A stretch of DNA of 32,860 nt from Bifidobacterium breve (GTDB taxonomy: Bacteria; Bacteroidota; Bacteroidia; Flavobacteriales; Flavobacteriaceae), in the NCBI GenBank assembly GCA_943323545.2, contig CALPIE020000014.1:1-32860 (forward strand), written 5' to 3'. How positions within the stretch are numbered: the stretch's first letter is position 1; each line of letters starts with the position of its first letter. A program made the translations under genes and the position numbers. Under the pieces are notes generated by a model, which saw only the letters and a list, made by a program, of their open reading frames with translations, was not told where the DNA came from and did not search any database. Of the stretch, positions 31,456-32,860 are shown one piece after another.

Positions 31456-32445
31456 ATGTTTCCTTTAAGAAGAAACCGCAGATTACGCTCCAACGAAAGC
31501 ATTCGCTCTCTAGTTCGAGAAACTATTATCTCACCCAACGACTTTATCGTGCCGCTTTTTGTAGTCGAAGGCAAAGGCGTTCGTGAAGAAATTCCGTCCA
31601 TGCAAAACTACTTCCGTTTGAGTCTAGACAACCTCGAAAAAGAAGTCAAAGAACTTTGGAAACTCGGATTAAAATCGGTTTTGCTTTTCGTAAAAGTGCC
31701 CGATAATTTAAAAGACAACAAAGGAACCGAAGCGCTAAATCCAAACGGATTAATGCAACGCGCCATCAAAACGGTAAAAAATGCATGTCCCGATATGATT
31801 GTAATGACCGATGTCGCCCTCGATCCGTATTCAATTTACGGTCACGACGGCATCATCGAAAACGGTCAAATCGTCAACGATCCAACGTCGCTATTTTTGG
31901 CTGAAATGAGCGTTTCTCATGCCCAAGCTGGTGCTGATATTGTGGCACCAAGCGACATGATGGACGGCAGAATTCTTGAAATCCGTGAGACGTTAGAAGA
32001 TGAAGGATTTATCAATACCGGAATTATGAGTTATTCCGCAAAATACGCCTCGGCACATTACGGCCCGTTTCGCGACGCTCTCGACAGTGCGCCAGTCGAT
32101 TTACAAAACATTCCTAAAGATAAAAAAACCTACCAAATGGATTACCACAATCGCCTTGAAGCCCTTCGCGAAACCCGAATGGACATCGAAGAAGGTGCCG
32201 ATATTGTAATGGTAAAACCCGGAATCGCGTACCTCGACATCGTGCGTGAAGTCAAAAACATGTCCGAAGTTCCTGTTGCTGTTTATCAAGTTTCGGGCGA
32301 ATATTGCATGATAAAAGCCGCAGCAGAACGCGGTTGGATTGACCATGATGCCGTAATGATGGAGCAAGTAACTGCGATAAAAAGAGCTGGCGCCGATTTA
32401 ATCGCAAGCTATTTTGCCAAAGATGTAGTGAAGTTAATTTCTTGA
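31456..32445 (+). CDS. hemB: Delta-aminolevulinic acid dehydratase (porphobilinogen synthase), zinc-cysteine-free type
   Basis: Condenses two 5-aminolevulinate molecules to porphobilinogen. The 329-residue protein shows both active-site lysines, K196 (MSYSAKYASAHYGPFRDA) and K254 (VMVKPGIAYLDI), and YQVSGEYCMIKAA. The metal loop reads MTDVALDPYSIYGHDG (about 117-132): the three cysteines of zinc enzymes are replaced by Ala, Asp and Asp, as in the magnesium- or metal-independent class. Length is typical. Gene order places it out of pathway order, last of the hem set. The stop codon overlaps the first base or two of structured repeat copy 2. Confidence 0.97.
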   Translation: MFPLRRNRRLRSNESIRSLVRETIISPNDFIVPLFVVEGKGVREEIPSMQNYFRLSLDNLEKEVKELWKLGLKSVLLFVKVPDNLKDNKGTEALNPNGLMQRAIKTVKNACPDMIVMTDVALDPYSIYGHDGIIENGQIVNDPTSLFLAEMSVSHAQAGADIVAPSDMMDGRILEIRETLEDEGFINTGIMSYSAKYASAHYGPFRDALDSAPVDLQNIPKDKKTYQMDYHNRLEALRETRMDIEEGADIVMVKPGIAYLDIVREVKNMSEVPVAVYQVSGEYCMIKAAAERGWIDHDAVMMEQVTAIKRAGADLIASYFAKDVVKLIS

Positions 32446-32518
32446 AGCTAATCCTGCTGTTCGCTCTATCTTTTCTTCCGCTGCGCTCCAAAAAAGGATG
32501 CCGCTGCCATCAGGGCTA
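32444..32518 (+). repeat. Structured intergenic repeat, copy 2
   Basis: GAAGCTAATCCTGCTGTTCG..TCTATCTTTT and AAAAGGATGCCGCTGCCATC..GGGCTA match the outer blocks of copy 1 (9898-9992). The centre is shorter (CTTCCGCTGCGCTCCAA) and forms a weaker hairpin. It starts inside the hemB stop codon and fills most of the gap to the cytochrome c gene. Confidence 0.85.
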
Positions 32519-32548
32519 GGGCTCATCTGCAAAGAAAACTATTTAGTA

Positions 32549-32860
32549 ATGAAGCATATAATTTACTCTTTAATACTGTCTTTTTTTATTATCAGTTGTG
32601 ATAAAAAAGAAACTTCCAAAACAGAAGAAACACTTTCTGAGCCAACACCAGAAAAAGGAGAAGCCCTTTTTACAGAAAACAATTGCATCGCTTGTCATAA
32701 AGTCGATCAAAAAATTATAGGTCCAAGCTTACAGGAAACCGCAAAAATCTACAAAGAAAAAAAAGGAGATATGGTGGCTTTTTTAAAAGAAGAAGCCGAA
32801 CCGATTGTCAATCCAGCGCTTTACGAAACTATGAAAATCAATTTACAACTCACCAAAATG
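32549..32860 (+). CDS. Cytochrome c family lipoprotein (3' end outside window)
   Basis: The first 104 codons of a gene cut by the window edge, absent from the ORF track because no stop is present. The leader MKHIIYSLILSFFIISC ends in a lipobox with the lipidated Cys at 17. A Lys/Glu/Thr linker follows, then a haem c motif CIACH at 46-50 in FTENNCIACHKVDQKIIGPSL, the pattern of a small class I cytochrome c. The distal Met ligand cannot be assigned with the end missing. It should be a membrane-anchored periplasmic electron carrier. Its place after six haem genes is fitting, though cotranscription across the repeat is not certain. Confidence 0.85.
   Translation, partial: MKHIIYSLILSFFIISCDKKETSKTEETLSEPTPEKGEALFTENNCIACHKVDQKIIGPSLQETAKIYKEKKGDMVAFLKEEAEPIVNPALYETMKINLQLTKM

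Noticed and set aside
32549-32860. Missing ORF track entry taken as evidence of no gene
   Set aside because: The frame stays open from ATG to the window edge with a lipobox and CxxCH motif, so it is a real gene cut by the window.

Overview
The window looks like chromosomal DNA of a Flavobacterium-like member of the Bacteroidota. The evidence is an AT-rich sequence, a secreted protein with a type IX secretion C-terminal domain, promoters of the Bacteroidetes form TTG-N17-23-TAnnTTTG, and few Shine-Dalgarno sites. The genes are of flavobacterial type (DUF4292 lipoprotein, HU/SPOR protein, HemJ-type protoporphyrinogen oxidase, acyl-ACP desaturase). I count 36 protein genes and see no tRNA, rRNA, IS element or CRISPR array. 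No gene-free stretch exceeds about 230 bases.

Layout. Bases 1-920 hold atpG and its terminator, followed by a minus-strand secreted T9SS cargo gene. Bases 1940-9360 are a long plus-strand run: GNAT acetyltransferase, small lipoprotein, Wzx-like flippase, dut, sugar nucleotidyltransferase, TPR protein, DUF4292 lipoprotein and an EnvC-like divisome activator. It reads as a cell-envelope cluster ending at a strong bidirectional terminator. Bases 9360-15080 carry a thioesterase, a HU/SPOR membrane protein, dprA, an outer-membrane barrel, trpS and a PlsC acyltransferase. Bases 15138-17670 (minus) form a three-gene cassette: lipoprotein, ECF sigma factor, and an unusual protein joining an inner-membrane anchor to a putative outer-membrane barrel. 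recA follows (minus), then a plus-strand lipid set: plsC, acyl-ACP desaturase and an HD hydrolase.

Bases 21399-32860 are a haem locus. A PchR-like AraC regulator, hemH, hemJ, a NtrY-like histidine kinase and an enoyl-CoA hydratase run leftward. hemA-hemC-hemD-hemE-hemF-hemB and a truncated cytochrome c gene run rightward. A 228-base divergent region carries two back-to-back promoters of clear consensus. Together these genes cover the C5 haem pathway from glutamyl-tRNA to protohaem, except glutamate-1-semialdehyde aminotransferase (hemL).

The most unusual features are (i) the ECF sigma cassette whose presumed anti-sigma protein seems built to span the whole envelope, (ii) the AraC-haem divergon with a histidine kinase in the same transcript, and (iii) several families of short structured intergenic repeats. 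The repeats abut stop codons, and one supplies the apparent GTG start of hemD. I do not see a clearly novel defence or mobile system. The window is mostly core genome.
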